Shown piece by piece: positions 1 to 12,185 of a DNA stretch of 64,000 nucleotides. The position numbers were made by a program, and so were the translations under genes. Source of the DNA: Leptospira stimsonii. Lineage in GTDB: Bacteria > Spirochaetota > Leptospiria > Leptospirales > Leptospiraceae. Under the pieces are notes generated by a model. That model did no database searches. It was given only the letters and a program-made list of their open reading frames with translations, and was not told where the DNA came from. The DNA lies in assembly GCF_003545885.1 (NCBI RefSeq), contig NZ_QHCT01000002.1, positions 318,501 through 382,500 on the forward strand, given 5' to 3'. Position 1 is the first letter of the stretch. Every line of letters starts with the position of its first letter.

Positions 1-1
1 A

Positions 2-370
2 GAGGAAAACATCCTCAAAGAACTCGAAGCAAATTCTCCGGAACTCGCAAAACAAGTCAAAGAGAAGTTATACACCTTCGAAGACGTTCTTGGTCTGGAT
101 CAGAAAGAAATGCGGATTCTTATCAACCGACTAAGCGACGACGAAACCCTGAGTATGGCACTTCGAGGCTCCGGAGACGAACTCAGAAATCACTTCCTAA
201 ACGCTATGTCCAGAAATCGCGCTGCCGAAATCATGGATATGATGGACATCCGGGGAAAACTCACCTTACGCGAAATCAACGACGCAAGAAATATCGTTCT
301 CAACCTGGTCCGAGAATTGGAAGAAGAAGGAACGATCTTTGTGAAAAAAGACGGGGAAGAATATATCTAA
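2..370 (+). CDS. fliG: Flagellar motor switch protein FliG, C-terminal part (partial)
   Basis: The window opens inside this gene. The 122 visible residues match the C-terminal domain of FliG, the rotor protein that contacts the MotA stator loop in the cytoplasmic C-ring. Visible features are the ELEANSPELAKQVKEK helix, the YTFEDVLGLDQKEMR segment and the later NHFLNAMSRNRAAEI helix with its charged residues, then a final VRELEEEG helix typical of FliG. The start lies upstream of the window. Leptospires often carry several FliG paralogues, so which copy this is cannot be told from the fragment. The stop at 368-370 is followed at once by repeat-derived sequence. Confidence 0.9.
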   Translation, partial: EENILKELEANSPELAKQVKEKLYTFEDVLGLDQKEMRILINRLSDDETLSMALRGSGDELRNHFLNAMSRNRAAEIMDMMDIRGKLTLREINDARNIVLNLVRELEEEGTIFVKKDGEEYI

Positions 371-565
371 AAACTCTCGCTCGAAAGCTTCGAGTGATTA
401 TTCTATAGGAATGAAGGAGAATTATAGAAGGGATGAATCTTGGAGCTTGATACTTGAGCAGATCGTTCCTGAAGAGTTGCCTTGCATAGGATTCACCTAT
501 TAGAACTCAGCAGATTTCTCTCTACGGATCGCAATCGATGCAATTCCGCTTCGTGCGAAATTAAT
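371..565. repeat. Non-coding stretch with element fragments and conserved-loop hairpin 1
   Basis: No gene is seen here. Positions 372-394 repeat the arm found at 876-900, including the hairpin CTCGAA-AGC-TTCGAG (380-394). Positions 504-536 hold AACTCAGC followed by an imperfect hairpin: arm GATTTC (513-518), loop TCTCTACGGATC (519-530), arm GCAATC (531-536, one mismatch). This is one of nine copies of the same loop in the window. Confidence 0.6.
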
Positions 566-766
566 CTCCACGGCGTCTTCCTCGCGTGCTCATCCATCAA
601 CTCAGCAAGTTTCTCCCTATGGGTCGAAACCTATCATGGATTCGCATCGCGTTTTGCGCTTTTTACGAAAGCGAAAAACGCTCTCGCTCGAAAGCCTCGA
701 GTCCAAGTTTATATTCGTTGAAAATTGAGTTTGGAAAATGGAAGAATCCGGAGCTGACGGGACTCG
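566..766 (-). repeat. tRNA-Asp-associated structured element, distal unit
   Basis: Second copy of the unit next to tRNA-Asp. Positions 636-766 repeat 834-964 with one visible mismatch. On the minus strand the unit reads as the tRNA 3' end (GAGTCCCGTCAGCTCC), the same trailer as the real tRNA, an inverted T-arm copy (GGACTCGAG), a long hairpin, then a conserved module (here 566-592). It differs from the proximal unit by about 36 nt at 597-634. That insert carries the conserved-loop hairpin GTTTC-TCCCTATGGGTC-GAAAC (609-630) behind AACTCAGC. Confidence 0.7.
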
Positions 767-1021
<255 letters not shown>

Positions 1022-1165
1022 TGTTCCTTTGATACTTTTTCAAACGAAGGTGTACGGTCAACCGATTTCAAACAAATAAGTCCGAAAAATTCTGGTCCGG
1101 AATTCTAATCTTTCATTTACTGGAATACAAAATTCTTCTGATAAAAATATTGGAACGAAACAAGA

Positions 1166-1840
1166 ATGATCATTCAGGAAAAAAAGCCAAAGGAACTCTT
1201 AGAAGATCGAATCTTTACGATCTCGAACTTTCTCTCCGTGAGCAGGGTTTTCCTTCTGCCTTTTTTTATCACGTTTACAAAGACTTATATGGAAGATCCG
1301 GAAAAAACGGAATTCCTACTCTACGCTGTCTTTACTTGTATCATTGCGGTGATCACTGATTATCTCGACGGTTTTTTGGCACGTCTTCTCAACCAAGAAT
1401 CCGTCTTGGGACGTTATCTGGATCCGGTCTGCGATAAGATCGTCACGGTTGGCGGGCTTTCGGTGATCGTTCACTACTTCCGTTTTCCTTCTTGGATTCT
1501 CATTGCCTATGTGATCCGAGAAATTTTGGGGGTTTGGTTGGGAAGTTTTCTCTACCTCAAGAGAGGAATTCAGGGAAAACCGAATTGGTGGGGAAAGTTC
1601 GGAGTTGGACTCGTAGCGATCGCAGTTCTCTGGTATATGTGCATTCCTTTGATCGAGATGCAGATCGACGGAGAGAGTTTTCTAAAACATCCTGAATATT
1701 CCGGATACGTCCTAGTCCTCATTCTCTCCATTGGAATTTTTGCTTATTCCAAGCGTTATTGGAATATCGTCTTTCATCCCGAAAAAATTCAAATCGATCC
1801 GGACGACAGAAAGACTCGAAAGAAATACGAACTCGTTTGA
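1166..1840 (+). CDS. pgsA: CDP-alcohol phosphatidyltransferase (PgsA-like)
   Basis: Membrane enzyme of phospholipid synthesis, probably CDP-diacylglycerol--glycerol-3-phosphate 3-phosphatidyltransferase (phosphatidylglycerol pathway). The full CDP-alcohol phosphotransferase signature is present: D65, D68-G69, A72-R73, G82, D86, D90 with exact family spacing. Several hydrophobic segments surround it (about residues 20-38, 50-66, 93-125, 150-170, 190-205). The length of 224 aa fits the family. The ATG at 1166 sits about 10 nt after GGAA. Homologues transferring CDP-DAG to other alcohols share the motif, so the PgsA call is by likelihood. It stands alone between two tRNA genes. Confidence 0.85.
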   Translation: MIIQEKKPKELLEDRIFTISNFLSVSRVFLLPFFITFTKTYMEDPEKTEFLLYAVFTCIIAVITDYLDGFLARLLNQESVLGRYLDPVCDKIVTVGGLSVIVHYFRFPSWILIAYVIREILGVWLGSFLYLKRGIQGKPNWWGKFGVGLVAIAVLWYMCIPLIEMQIDGESFLKHPEYSGYVLVLILSIGIFAYSKRYWNIVFHPEKIQIDPDDRKTRKKYELV

Positions 1841-1889
1841 TCGGAATTCCTTGACTCCCAAGAGTCCTCTCACATCCTGTCCCTTGCAA

Positions 1890-2286
<397 letters not shown>

Positions 2287-2776
2287 CAGAATTGCAGGTT
2301 GCAACCGCGCGTTATAGCTCATCCATTCCTAAAACGAAAGTGTCTTTCCTTGTTTTGACTACTGCCTTGTTTAGAAAGAAAACTCAAAACGAAAATAGGC
2401 AGATTTGTGTGAGCTCCTACAAAATAGAAAGGTCCTCGTGAAACCACGATTTTGTGCTCTTCGAAAAAGTTTCCGGGAACATTCCTCCATCACCAAAAAA
2501 ATGTTCATCCCGGAACATCAGGCACAGCGCCGCTTCACAGAGGATTTTCGGACTTTAGAAAGATTTCGATTTTCGATAAACTAACTTTGGTTCTTCGTGC
2601 ATAAGCGTATTCCAGAAGAGATTGCGAAATACCGCACGATCAAAAAAGGAATCCGAACGAAAACACTTTCTTCTTATAAAAATCCCCGTCCAGTCCTCTC
2701 TTCTGAAAAATTCTATCAGAATTGGAAGCATCTCAAAAGCTTTGAGAAATCACCACGTTCTTCAAATAGGAAAATC
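2287..2776. other. Intergenic stretch upstream of the DUF1993 gene
   Basis: No gene is supported. A possible degenerate AGG-loop hairpin TTGC-AGGTT-GCAA lies at 2292-2304. The open frame beginning at 2597 runs into the DUF1993 gene, but its first 60 codons show no family similarity that I recognise. I treat them as upstream sequence. Confidence 0.4.
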
Positions 2777-3283
2777 ATGCTCTACGAAATCACAATTCTT
2801 CAGTTCTCCAAGATGCTTAAAAATCTCAGCGTTCTCTTGGAAAAAGGGGCCTCCTACGCGGAAACAAAAAAAGTCGACGTCGAGATTCTTCTGAATGCAA
2901 GGCTTGCTCTTGATCAGTTTCATCTGATCAAACAAGTGCAGATCGCCTGCGACACGGCAAAATTAGGCGTATCTCGTTTGACCGGGAAGGAAGCTCCCAA
3001 ACACGACGACCAGGAAAAAACACTTCCCGAACTTCAGAAAAGAATTCAATCCGTCCTCTCTTATCTCGGAACGTTTACGGAGAAGGATTTTAGCGAAGCC
3101 ATCGATCGTAGGATCTCACAACCACGCTGGGAAGGAAAGTATCTCACCGGAAAAGAATTTGCAATCCAACACGCCATCCCGAATTTCTATTTTCATATTA
3201 CAACCGCGTATTCTATCTTACGTCACAACGGAGTGGATATCGGAAAGAAGAATTATCTGGGTGATATGCCCTTTAAGAATTGA
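2777..3283 (+). CDS. DUF1993 family protein
   Basis: A 168-residue cytoplasmic protein that aligns by eye over its whole length with the DUF1993 family (helical, DinB-like in general character; function unknown). Recognisable blocks are MLYEITILQFSKMLKNL at the start, QFHLIKQVQIACDTAK, LTGKEAPKHDD, QPRWEGKYLTGKEF and the C-terminal HITTAYSILRHNGVDIG. The ATG at 2777 is preferred over the in-frame ATG at 2597, because family members begin at MLYEIT. No clear operon partner; 30 bp separate it from the next gene. Confidence 0.85.
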   Translation: MLYEITILQFSKMLKNLSVLLEKGASYAETKKVDVEILLNARLALDQFHLIKQVQIACDTAKLGVSRLTGKEAPKHDDQEKTLPELQKRIQSVLSYLGTFTEKDFSEAIDRRISQPRWEGKYLTGKEFAIQHAIPNFYFHITTAYSILRHNGVDIGKKNYLGDMPFKN

Positions 3284-3313
3284 TCCTAGAATCATCTAAA
3301 CACGAGGTAATCT

Positions 3314-4210
3314 TTGAATTCGATCGTACCCAAAATTCTTAACTTCCCTTGGTTGTGGCTTGTTTTGATTTTACTTTCTTTCCATACCTTTTGCCGTGCT
3401 CCTGAAAAAGAATCGAACACGTCGAAAGAATCAAATCCCAAAGGAATCCCGGTTCTGATCTATCACGAAATTGTAACGGAAAACGATCGGGAACCGGGAG
3501 AAACGGTCATCTCCCTAAAAAAGTTCGAGGAACAGATGGAATATCTTTCCTCACACGGATATCATCCGATTTCCATGAAGGAACTCCTTCTTTATATGAA
3601 GAAGGGAACAACTCTTCCCGATCGTTCGATCGTCCTTAACTTTGACGACGGCTGGAAGAATGTCCTAAACGCGGTCCCGATTCTTAAAAAACATTCGTTC
3701 CCGGCTTCTTTCTGGATCATCTCCGGACCCAAAGGAATCGGAAATGGCGAATATCTAGAATGGTCCGATATCAAAGAACTCTCTGCAAACCCCCTTTTCG
3801 AAATCGGTTCCCACTCCTATAGTCATCCTTGGAATCCAAAGGACAATCTTGTGACCTGGGTCGATAAGAAGGTTCCTGGAAAGGGAAACAAAGAAGCACT
3901 CTTTGAACTCAGAGAATCCAAAAAGATCTTAGAAGAAAAGTTAGGAATTCCAATCGATTATCTGGCTTGGCCTTGCGGTTGGTACAATGAAACCTTAGTT
4001 CAATTGGCAAAACGTTCCGGTTACAAAGCGCTCCTCACAACAAAAGACGGCGCCAATGTCCCGGGAGGCGATCCGTTTCACGTAAAAAGAATCTTCATCG
4101 ATGGACAATGCGATCTAGCAACGTTTGTTGAACAATTGGAAAATCCACGTTACATCGTATGTCAAAAGACACAGAAGTCTACGCAAGGAAACTCACCTTA
4201 TTCTTATTAG
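3314..4210 (+). CDS. Polysaccharide deacetylase (NodB domain), probable lipoprotein
   Basis: Predicted envelope enzyme removing N-acetyl groups from a polysaccharide, PgaB/IcaB-like in domain character. The TTG start follows GAGGTAA at good spacing. A hydrophobic leader (residues about 10-26) ends in FCRA, so Cys27 could be lipidated under the relaxed spirochaete lipobox. The NodB signatures are seen: NFDDG (metal-binding Asp pair, with N in place of the usual T) and SHSYSHP (metal-binding histidines). A later AWPCGWYNE block is typical of the family. The following gene is a membrane GT2, the pairing seen in poly-N-acetylglucosamine systems. The substrate is inferred, not shown. Confidence 0.85.
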   Translation: MNSIVPKILNFPWLWLVLILLSFHTFCRAPEKESNTSKESNPKGIPVLIYHEIVTENDREPGETVISLKKFEEQMEYLSSHGYHPISMKELLLYMKKGTTLPDRSIVLNFDDGWKNVLNAVPILKKHSFPASFWIISGPKGIGNGEYLEWSDIKELSANPLFEIGSHSYSHPWNPKDNLVTWVDKKVPGKGNKEALFELRESKKILEEKLGIPIDYLAWPCGWYNETLVQLAKRSGYKALLTTKDGANVPGGDPFHVKRIFIDGQCDLATFVEQLENPRYIVCQKTQKSTQGNSPYSY

Positions 4211-4317
4211 AATTCTTTAAATTTACGAAACTTGATAAAAATTTCCTTCACTCGAAAATAATTATGAATTACATAACGAAGGGTAATTTTTGATATAGTA
4301 GATTCAGTACAATTTAG

Positions 4318-6534
4318 ATGAGAAAGAATCCGGCTCTCGTAGCAGAATCCATGAATTTGAAGACAAATCGGTATTATAGCAACCAGATCTGGATCACACG
4401 CATTTTCCTTTTTCTGACGATCGTCTCCTGCGTCTTTGCGTGCATCGAGATGTTTCAAATTCTCGTGGAAGAAATCCTGGATCACAGGCCTTTTGCCGCC
4501 ATCGGCCAAATCGCCTTTATCGTCATTATCACGTTGCTCACTTACGGGAACTTCGTTTATCAATTTACCCGTCTCGGATATTTCAAAAGGCTTTTAAAAC
4601 ACAATCCGCCGGAACGGGAAGAATTAGAAGAAATCTACCAGGTCGATTCCCCTCCCTTAGCGGTATTGGTGCCTTCCTATAAGGAAGAATTGGATATCGT
4701 TCGAGAAACTCTCTTGTCCGCGGCACTCCAGGACTATCCGAATCGAAGAGTGGTTCTCCTGATCGACGATCCTCCACAACCGAAAAACTATTCCGATTTC
4801 GAAGCCCTTCAGAAGATGAGAAATCTTCCGACTTCGCTTCAACAAGAATTCGAAGAAGCGTGCGCTCCGTTCGCAACAGCGAAAGCGGAATTCTTAAAAC
4901 GCAAACGTATGGGTTCTCTTGATTTTTCGATTGAGACCGAAGAGCTGATTCGTCACTACCAAAACGTCTCCCTTTGGTTTCAAAATCGGATTCTAAACTA
5001 TGACGATCATTCGATCAAAAGAGAACTCCCGGAACATACCCGCGTCTTTATGCGGGACCGTTTTTTTGCAAAATGGGAAGAATTGCATTCCGAAAGAATT
5101 TTAGAATTGGAGAATCTTCTTTCCCAAGGCGGAGCTTCCCTCGAAAGAATCGAAAAGGAATACAATCGCCTTTCCTGTCTTTTTTCCGTAGAATTCACGA
5201 GCTTTGAAAGAAAAAAATATCTCAACCTTTCCCACCTTCCGAACAAAGCGATGAACTTGAACAGTTACATCTATCTTTTAGGAAAGAAATGGAAGGAAAG
5301 AGAAGAATCGCACGGAACTTTTCTGGAAGAAACGGAGGAAGCGAACGCTTCTTTTGAAATCCCTTCCGCTGAATTTTTAATTACTCTGGACGCGGACAGC
5401 GCTCTTCTTCCGGACTACGTTTTAAAATTGGCGAAGGTCATGGCCTCTCCTAAGAACGAACGAGTTGCAGTGGCACAAACTCCTTATAGCGCAATTCCCG
5501 GAGCCCCTAACCTTCTGGAACAAATGGCAGGAGCGACCACCGATATCCAGTATCAGATTCACCAAGGGTTTACTCATTTTGGAGCGACCTTTTGGGTCGG
5601 CGCCAACGCAATGCTCCGATACAAAGCACTTCTCGATATCTGCACCGTCTATGAAGAACGAGGATACAAAATTCATCGTTATATCCAAGACAATACAGTC
5701 ATTGAAGATACCGAATCCAGTATCGATCTTTTAGACGTAAATTGGAATTTATACAACTATCCGGAACGTCTTGCTTATAGCGCAACACCGGCGGATTTTG
5801 GTTCTCTTTTGATCCAAAGAAGAAGATGGGCAAACGGTGGATTGATCATTCTTCCGAAACTTTTACGCCACGTATTTCAATGGCCTTGGAGTCTTCCAAA
5901 ATTTGTCGAAGCATTCTTTCGGGTTCACTATCTCGGTTCGATCGCGGCGGTGAATATTGGATTGGTCATTTTAATGGGAAGTCCACTCGGAGAAGGAATG
6001 GAAACCTATTGGATTGCCATCTCTTCTCTTCCATACTTTTTTCTCTACGGAATGGATCTCGTGGAAATGGGTTATCGTTGGATGGACGTCTTCCGCGTTT
6101 ATGCCCTCAATTTACTTCTCATTCCCGTGAATCTCGCCGGAGTTTTGATGTCTTTGAACCAAGCGGTTACCGGAAAACAAATCCCATTCAGCAGAACGCC
6201 GAAGGTCATCGGAAGAACCGCAATGCCTGCTCTGTATGTAATCGCGGAATACGCGCTTATGGCTCAGCTGTTCTTCGGCTTTGTTACGAATTACCTCCAT
6301 AGAAACTGGGCTTATTCTTTTTATAACCTCGCAAACGCGTTGATGTTAGGTTACGCGATCGCGAAGTTTATCGGACTCAGGGCTAGTTGGGAAGATCTGA
6401 CGCTTTCACTGAACAAACCGCCAGCCGAAATCGTGGAAACCGTCGCCCAATTCGTTGAACCGAGGGTTACAATCGAACTGGAAGCCGCCATGCTTTACGG
6501 AAACGATTCATCGGAAAAAGATCAGATTCATTGA
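4318..6534 (+). CDS. Membrane glycosyltransferase family 2 (cellulose/PNAG synthase type)
   Basis: Processive-type GT2 of 738 aa in the inner membrane. Two N-terminal membrane segments (about 22-45, 57-77) precede the catalytic domain, with LIDDPP near 142, LDADS near 357, EDTESS near 462 and QRRRW near 499. Several membrane segments follow (about 525-690). These residues match the D,D,D,QxxRW pattern of cellulose, hyaluronan and PNAG synthases. About 200 residues, largely helical and charged, lie between the first and second Asp motifs, where most relatives have a short linker. Start codon choice is weak: no good Shine-Dalgarno precedes the ATG at 4318 or the next at 4351. Confidence 0.85.
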   Translation: MRKNPALVAESMNLKTNRYYSNQIWITRIFLFLTIVSCVFACIEMFQILVEEILDHRPFAAIGQIAFIVIITLLTYGNFVYQFTRLGYFKRLLKHNPPEREELEEIYQVDSPPLAVLVPSYKEELDIVRETLLSAALQDYPNRRVVLLIDDPPQPKNYSDFEALQKMRNLPTSLQQEFEEACAPFATAKAEFLKRKRMGSLDFSIETEELIRHYQNVSLWFQNRILNYDDHSIKRELPEHTRVFMRDRFFAKWEELHSERILELENLLSQGGASLERIEKEYNRLSCLFSVEFTSFERKKYLNLSHLPNKAMNLNSYIYLLGKKWKEREESHGTFLEETEEANASFEIPSAEFLITLDADSALLPDYVLKLAKVMASPKNERVAVAQTPYSAIPGAPNLLEQMAGATTDIQYQIHQGFTHFGATFWVGANAMLRYKALLDICTVYEERGYKIHRYIQDNTVIEDTESSIDLLDVNWNLYNYPERLAYSATPADFGSLLIQRRRWANGGLIILPKLLRHVFQWPWSLPKFVEAFFRVHYLGSIAAVNIGLVILMGSPLGEGMETYWIAISSLPYFFLYGMDLVEMGYRWMDVFRVYALNLLLIPVNLAGVLMSLNQAVTGKQIPFSRTPKVIGRTAMPALYVIAEYALMAQLFFGFVTNYLHRNWAYSFYNLANALMLGYAIAKFIGLRASWEDLTLSLNKPPAEIVETVAQFVEPRVTIELEAAMLYGNDSSEKDQIH

Positions 6535-6665
6535 TCCCGACTTTTTTTACTTCGGGTGTTGTATCTCTGCAAGTTTCCAAAAGGAAACCCTTTGTGGGAA
6601 GCACCGACTTGAGCGCCTCTAAATTCCTCTTGTAATTTGGTTCCTGGGAAAAACTCTCGTTCTAT

Positions 6666-7316
6666 ATGTCTGCAAATCCAGGACCGGTATCCGTACAGGA
6701 AGTTTTGTACAAAGCGCGGTTATTCTTTTCCGGATTTTTCCTCTGTCTTCTTTTGATCTCTGGATTCGTTTTTCTCTCCCCTCTTTTCTTAATCAAAGAC
6801 AGCCCGTTTCCCAAAAGCGACGCTCTCGTATTGGAAGTAAAGGAAACACTTCCGCGCGACATTCTCAAAAATGCGGCCGATGGTTTTAAAAAAGGGTACG
6901 CAGGGATTCTGATCGTCCTCTATTCTCCTGCCACCGCAAATTCCAATGTAGGAATCGGTTTGGAACTTACCCAGGAAATCCAAAGTTCTCTGGTGGAGCT
7001 TGGTGTGGATGAATCCAAAATTCTCATCTATAAACTCGAACCATACCCTGCGGGCGCGAAGAATTTTTCGAAATCGCTTTTGAAAATTTGTCTGGATCGA
7101 CAATTAAAGAATATTCTGATCCTCTCCAAAAGATTCGAATCGTCACTGAATCAAAAAATCTACGAATCCGTTTTAGGACCAGCCGGTCTCAAGGTCCATA
7201 TCGTTCCTCTCGCGGATCGGACGAATCTCTCCAATTGGTTTTTAACCGAAGAAGGATTCGAACTCGTGTTTACAAACTTAGCCAGAACGTTTTATCAAAT
7301 ACTCCCAGGAAAATAG
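6666..7316 (+). CDS. Membrane-anchored protein, DUF218/YdcF-like
   Basis: A 216-aa protein with one N-terminal membrane segment (residues about 18-44) and a soluble domain beginning [15 protein letters not shown], followed by an alpha/beta pattern ([37 protein letters not shown]). The order of strands and the opening segment resemble the DUF218 (SanA/YdcF/ElyC) fold, whose members act in envelope biogenesis. The usual SGG and TxxE motifs are not obvious, so assignment is tentative. It ends 7 bp before lysS and is probably co-transcribed with it. Confidence 0.5.
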   Translation: MSANPGPVSVQEVLYKARLFFSGFFLCLLLISGFVFLSPLFLIKDSPFPKSDALVLEVKETLPRDILKNAADGFKKGYAGILIVLYSPATANSNVGIGLELTQEIQSSLVELGVDESKILIYKLEPYPAGAKNFSKSLLKICLDRQLKNILILSKRFESSLNQKIYESVLGPAGLKVHIVPLADRTNLSNWFLTEEGFELVFTNLARTFYQILPGK

Positions 7317-7323
7317 AATCGTA

Positions 7324-8820
7324 ATGTTAGACGCAAAAGAATCAAACGAGCTCATTCAGCAAAGAATCCAAAAAATCGAGGAACTCAAAAAACAGGGAAT
7401 CAATCCCTACCCGGTTCGTTTTTTTCCGGATTCTAAATCCAAAGAGATCGTAGAAAAGTTTGAAACATCTCCGACGGGACCGGAAACGATCTACAAACTA
7501 GGTGGAAGACTCCATTCCAAAAGAGTTATGGGAAAGGCGAGTTTTGCTCATCTCAAAGACAGCACAGGAATCATTCAACTCTATGCGACCAGAGACGACC
7601 TCGGTGAAGCGCCGTATGCGATCTTCAAATCTCTCGACTTGGGCGATATCATCGGATTGGAGGGATACCTTTTTACGACTCAGAAAGGGGAAATCACCTT
7701 ACATCTAACGAAGGTGGAACTTCTCGCAAAGTGTATTCGACCTCTTCCCGTTGTAAAAGAAAAAGACGGTGTCATCTATGACGCGTTCGCCGACGTAGAA
7801 CAAAGATATAGAATGCGTTATGTGGACTTAGTCGTCAACGACGCTGTCAGAGAAACATTCATCACCCGAAGTAAGATCGTCTCTGAAATCAGAAGTTTTC
7901 TGACCAACGAAGGATTTCTGGAAGTGGAAACTCCGATGATGCAACCGATCGCCGGTGGGGCCGCGGCGAGACCGTTTGTCACACACCACAATACTCTTGA
8001 TATGCAATTATTCTTAAGAATTGCACCGGAACTCTATCTCAAAAGACTCATCGTAGGTGGAATGGATCGGGTATTCGAACTCAATCGAAACTTTAGAAAC
8101 GAAGGAATCTCCACCAAACACAATCCGGAATTTACGATGCTGGAAGCTTATATGGCCTTCGGCGACATGGCGTCGATGTTGGATCTGACCGAGAGACTCA
8201 TCACATATTTAGCGCAAAAGGTTTGTGGGACTCTGAAGATCCAATATGGAAAAGATATGATCGATCTTTCCCCGCCTTGGAGAAGAGTTACCTATGTAGA
8301 CATCATCAAAGAATACAGCGGAATCGATTTTAGTCAGGTCACAACTTTGGAAGAGGCAAAGAAGAAAGCCGCCGAGTTGAAAGTGGACGTTTCAAAATGT
8401 AACAGCATTTGGAAAGTGGCTGACGAAGTTTTTTCCGACAAGGCCGAACCGAATCTCATTCAACCGGTCTTTATCACCGATTATCCGACGGAACTTTCTC
8501 CCCTCGCAAAATCCAATCCAGAAAAACCGGGTTTTGTGGAACGTTTCGAACCCTACGTGGCTGGAAGAGAAATCGGAAATGCATTTACGGAATTAAACGA
8601 TCCTTTTGATCAAAAAGAAAGATTTGAAGAACAAGTAAAACAAAGAGAAGCAGGAGACGACGAAGCGTTTATGATGGATGAGGACTATATCCGCGCTTTG
8701 GAATACGGAATGCCTCCTACGGGCGGTTTAGGAATCGGAATTGACCGTTTGGTGATGCTTCTTACCAATTCGCATTCGATTCGTGATACGATTCTTTTTC
8801 CTCTGATGCGTCCGGAATGA
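7324..8820 (+). CDS. lysS: Lysyl-tRNA synthetase, class II
   Basis: Charges tRNA-Lys in the cytoplasm. At 498 aa it has the usual length. The N-terminal OB-fold anticodon-binding domain (residues about 55-150) is followed by the class II core with motif 2 ([20 protein letters not shown]) and motif 3 ([11 protein letters not shown]). The [14 protein letters not shown] block is characteristic of LysRS. An intrinsic terminator follows the stop by about 50 nt. Confidence 0.98.
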   Translation: MLDAKESNELIQQRIQKIEELKKQGINPYPVRFFPDSKSKEIVEKFETSPTGPETIYKLGGRLHSKRVMGKASFAHLKDSTGIIQLYATRDDLGEAPYAIFKSLDLGDIIGLEGYLFTTQKGEITLHLTKVELLAKCIRPLPVVKEKDGVIYDAFADVEQRYRMRYVDLVVNDAVRETFITRSKIVSEIRSFLTNEGFLEVETPMMQPIAGGAAARPFVTHHNTLDMQLFLRIAPELYLKRLIVGGMDRVFELNRNFRNEGISTKHNPEFTMLEAYMAFGDMASMLDLTERLITYLAQKVCGTLKIQYGKDMIDLSPPWRRVTYVDIIKEYSGIDFSQVTTLEEAKKKAAELKVDVSKCNSIWKVADEVFSDKAEPNLIQPVFITDYPTELSPLAKSNPEKPGFVERFEPYVAGREIGNAFTELNDPFDQKERFEEQVKQREAGDDEAFMMDEDYIRALEYGMPPTGGLGIGIDRLVMLLTNSHSIRDTILFPLMRPE

Positions 8821-8870
8821 TTGAGAATCTCACGAAGATCAAATTTGATATTTGAACATTGAAATCGTAT

Positions 8871-8901
8871 AAAAAAACTCGGATCATTTCCGAGTTTTTT
8901 T
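8871..8901. terminator. Bidirectional intrinsic terminator after lysS
   Basis: Stem ACTCGGA (8877-8883) / TCCGAGT (8889-8895) with loop TCATT, flanked by a run of A on the left and T on the right. It can terminate lysS and also the leftward gene ending at 8945. Confidence 0.9.
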
Positions 8902-8944
8902 ACGAGCATTACGAAAGACTGTCGAAAGTAGGAAAATTGAAAAC

Positions 8945-9277
8945 TCAACCTTGAAGTCGTTTTTTCCGTTTGGGGGTTTCCGTCATCAAACGAAGAGAAA
9001 AGTGATCCACGAGTATATCGATTCTTTCTCCGAGTGCCGAAATAGAACGATCTAATCTGGATTCCAGCCTCAGACTCTCGGTTTTTAACTCCGACTTTAC
9101 ATTCATCAGATCGGATCGTATTTCAGTGCGCACCGTTAAAAGATCCGCCTTTCTTTCCTTTTCGGATTCTTCCAACTGGGAGAAAAGCTGTTTCCATACA
9201 AGATGCAAAATACCAAAGAGAGATCCAAAACCAAAGAGCATCGTCAAAAACAACGTGATAAAACTATAATCCATCAT
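8945..9277 (-). CDS. Small membrane protein with coiled coil
   Basis: A 110-aa hypothetical protein. One N-terminal hydrophobic segment (residues about 5-27) is followed by a long charged helix (about 33-90, with LEESEKERKADL and RLESRLDRS heptad-like spacing) and a basic tail. The overall look is that of small membrane-tethered coiled-coil proteins of unknown role. Tandem ATGs at 9277 and 9274 follow AGGA; spacing favours the second. It faces lysS across the terminator. Confidence 0.7.
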   Translation of the reverse strand: MMDYSFITLFLTMLFGFGSLFGILHLVWKQLFSQLEESEKERKADLLTVRTEIRSDLMNVKSELKTESLRLESRLDRSISALGERIDILVDHFSLRLMTETPKRKKRLQG

Positions 9278-9407
9278 TCCTGAATGCTACTTCAAAATGG
9301 GCTAAAATCAAGTTATTTTTTCAAAAGCACATTGAAATATTAGAATATAACACTTTCCGCATACAGCGAGAATTCGACTTTCAGTAAGTTTGTTGAACCA
9401 AATGATT

Positions 9408-10235
<828 letters not shown>

Positions 10236-10279
10236 CCTAAAGGCATCCTATACGACATAAGTTCAGAGTCAATTGAAAG

Positions 10280-10939
10280 TTACCGCTTTCTGGCTCGGAT
10301 TTTTTCGGCGGCGGCTCGGAATTCTTCTTCTAAACAAACCATGGAAATACTGGAAAGGAGAAACGAACCCTGTTCTAATATCTGATCCAAATTCGAAACT
10401 TGGATTCCACCGATCAAAGTTACCGGCGTCGTAGCGGATCCGGAAAGATTCGCCAAAACATCGGTTCCGATCGCGGACTTCGCGTCGTACTTGTTTTCGG
10501 TGGAGAAGATCGGGCCTAAACCGGTATAATTCCAAAGGGAAGAATCCAGGGAATTCACCTCTTCCACTGTATGAGACGAGGTTCCTAAAAATAATTTCGA
10601 TTCTCGAAGTGAGATTTTTTCTTCGTCTTTGAGAGCTTCGTAATCTTCCTTTCCTAGGTGAGCTCCAAAACAATTCAGCCGGATCGCTTCCTTCCAATCA
10701 TCGTTTAGTATCCAAGGGATCGACGGGTATTTGTCTAACAACGTTTTTACGAGGGAATTCAACTCTTCCGAACGAACATTTTTCGCGCGGATCTGGATCC
10801 AAGGCACCAAGTCCCGATATTCCATCCAAAGCTTCGGGACCTCAAAAAAATTGAGATTCTTCTTTTTACAAAAATCCAGATCGAGGATCGGATACAAGCC
10901 CGGATGATTCCAGACGTTAGGATCAACCACCACCGACAA
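10280..10939 (-). CDS. thiE: Thiamine-phosphate synthase ThiE
   Basis: Joins the hydroxymethylpyrimidine and thiazole phosphate moieties of thiamine in the cytoplasm. Family motifs: QIRAKN, the NDDW block (Mg2+/diphosphate binding), [28 protein letters not shown] and LIGGIQ. Length 219 aa is normal. It overlaps the upstream thiS by 17 bp, indicating translational coupling. No TPP riboswitch core was recognised in the short region upstream of thiS. Confidence 0.93.
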   Translation of the reverse strand: MSVVVDPNVWNHPGLYPILDLDFCKKKNLNFFEVPKLWMEYRDLVPWIQIRAKNVRSEELNSLVKTLLDKYPSIPWILNDDWKEAIRLNCFGAHLGKEDYEALKDEEKISLRESKLFLGTSSHTVEEVNSLDSSLWNYTGLGPIFSTENKYDAKSAIGTDVLANLSGSATTPVTLIGGIQVSNLDQILEQGSFLLSSISMVCLEEEFRAAAEKIRARKR

Positions 10940-11123
10940 ACCTAAGAATTTCGAGCTGGTCTTCTTCGAATAGTTCAGTTTGCTCCCAAAACTCTCTCTT
11001 GAGTATGTTTCCGTTTCTCTGAATCGCCACCATTTCCGGTTTGATTTTGAGGTGTTCTAAGAGGGCTGGAATCTGGGACGATTTCAATTCGGAAAGGGGA
11101 AGTTTTTTTCCGTTCACTTGCAT
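10923..11123 (-). CDS. thiS: Sulfur carrier protein ThiS
   Basis: A 66-aa ubiquitin-like sulfur carrier for thiazole formation. The chain starts MQVNGK, as is usual for ThiS, and ends FVGGG, supplying the C-terminal Gly-Gly needed for thiocarboxylation (with one extra Gly). It is immediately followed by, and overlaps, thiE. Confidence 0.88.
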   Translation of the reverse strand: MQVNGKKLPLSELKSSQIPALLEHLKIKPEMVAIQRNGNILKREFWEQTELFEEDQLEILRFVGGG

Positions 11124-11212
11124 AGGGATGACAAAAAAAGTTTGTGTTGGAATCCGTACCTGTCCAATCTTTTTTGATTTACGAAGAATTCCTTCGTAGG
11201 GAATCTAACCTT

Positions 11213-11497
11213 ATGAGGAAACTGTCTTCAATCATTCTTATTTCCCTTTTGTTCTTCCTTGTTCTGAGTGGATGTCATTCGAGACACGACGAGACCACTG
11301 ATAAGGCCGTTTTCAACTATATCCTTGCTTGTGGTCCGGGCGGATCGATCGATTCTTGCAACGCGGTCTGTGCAGAACGTTGGGGCGCGACCGCTACCAG
11401 TGCAAACTTGCAAAACCTCAATACTTGCACAAGCGCTTGCTCCACAAACTGCAATATCGTGAGTTTGTATCTGCAATACAGCGCCCTCAACAAGTAA
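11213..11497 (+). CDS. Small cysteine-rich lipoprotein
   Basis: A 94-aa unrecognised protein. A classical signal ([18 protein letters not shown]) ends in the lipobox LSGC, so it should be a lipoprotein. The mature part carries seven more cysteines (ACGPGG, SCNAVC, TCTSAC, TNC), suggesting disulfides or a small metal-binding knot. The ATG at 11213 follows AGGGA at good spacing and begins the signal peptide; the in-frame upstream start at 11144 would add 23 unrelated residues. It runs convergent with rsmE and overlaps its end by 11 bp. Confidence 0.75.
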   Translation: MRKLSSIILISLLFFLVLSGCHSRHDETTDKAVFNYILACGPGGSIDSCNAVCAERWGATATSANLQNLNTCTSACSTNCNIVSLYLQYSALNK

Positions 11498-12176
11498 AGT
11501 ATCGAAACATCGAGGCCGCAAAAATTCCAGCGGTCTCGATCCTCAAAATCGAATCTCCCGCTTTGACTCCCAAAACTCCTTTCTCTTTGAGTAGAAGGAT
11601 TTCCTTTTCTCGAAATCCGCCTTCCGGTCCTATGATCCAAATCGAATTCTGAAACGATTCCGCTTTCAGTTCGGCTTCTCCCCTCGGATCTAAAAAAAAG
11701 TAAGAATGTTCTTTTCCTTCCTGCGCTTTTAAGAATTCCTTCAGGGAAACGGGAGCGAAAACTTCCGGAAGAAACATCTGTTTGGATTGAGCCGCCGCTT
11801 CTTCTGTGATCTTTTGCGCCCTTTCCAGATTAAAATCCTTTCGATCGGATTGTTCGAAGTTTAAAAAGTAAAAATGACTCAGACCGAGTTCAGTTCCTTT
11901 CTGTAAAAGCCATTCCAAACGATTCCCTTTGGGAATCGCGGTTGCAATTCCGGAAATACTTTTTCTTTTCGGATGGCTTTTGGATTCTTTCAATAAACCT
12001 TGATCGGAATTTTCTCCAACTTCGTAAATCCACTCCGATCCGTTCCCATTCAGGACGCGAAGGATTTTTTTTTCGGTGTAAATACGAAGAGCTTTGAGAT
12101 GGGAAATTTCCTCTCGATTCAATACGAATTCTTTTTCGGAATTCCAGTCTCTTCGAAATAGAATCGTTTCTTCCAA
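11487..12176 (-). CDS. rsmE: 16S rRNA m3U1498 methyltransferase RsmE
   Basis: SPOUT-class methyltransferase that methylates U1498 of 16S rRNA. Family signatures: an N-terminal PUA-like part, then [27 protein letters not shown], and the knot motifs [11 protein letters not shown] and LRIETAGI. Length 229 aa is usual. It follows the LolA-like gene with a 9-bp gap and probably shares its transcript. Confidence 0.93.
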   Translation of the reverse strand: MEETILFRRDWNSEKEFVLNREEISHLKALRIYTEKKILRVLNGNGSEWIYEVGENSDQGLLKESKSHPKRKSISGIATAIPKGNRLEWLLQKGTELGLSHFYFLNFEQSDRKDFNLERAQKITEEAAAQSKQMFLPEVFAPVSLKEFLKAQEGKEHSYFFLDPRGEAELKAESFQNSIWIIGPEGGFREKEILLLKEKGVLGVKAGDSILRIETAGIFAASMFRYFTC

Positions 12177-12185
12177 AACGAGTTC

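Noticed and set aside
2597..2776. In-frame N-terminal extension of the DUF1993 protein
   Set aside because: The family starts at MLYEIT and the extra 60 residues show no similarity by eye; the later ATG is more consistent.
11124..11212. TPP riboswitch upstream of thiS
   Set aside because: The space is short and the conserved CUGAGA-type core was not found.
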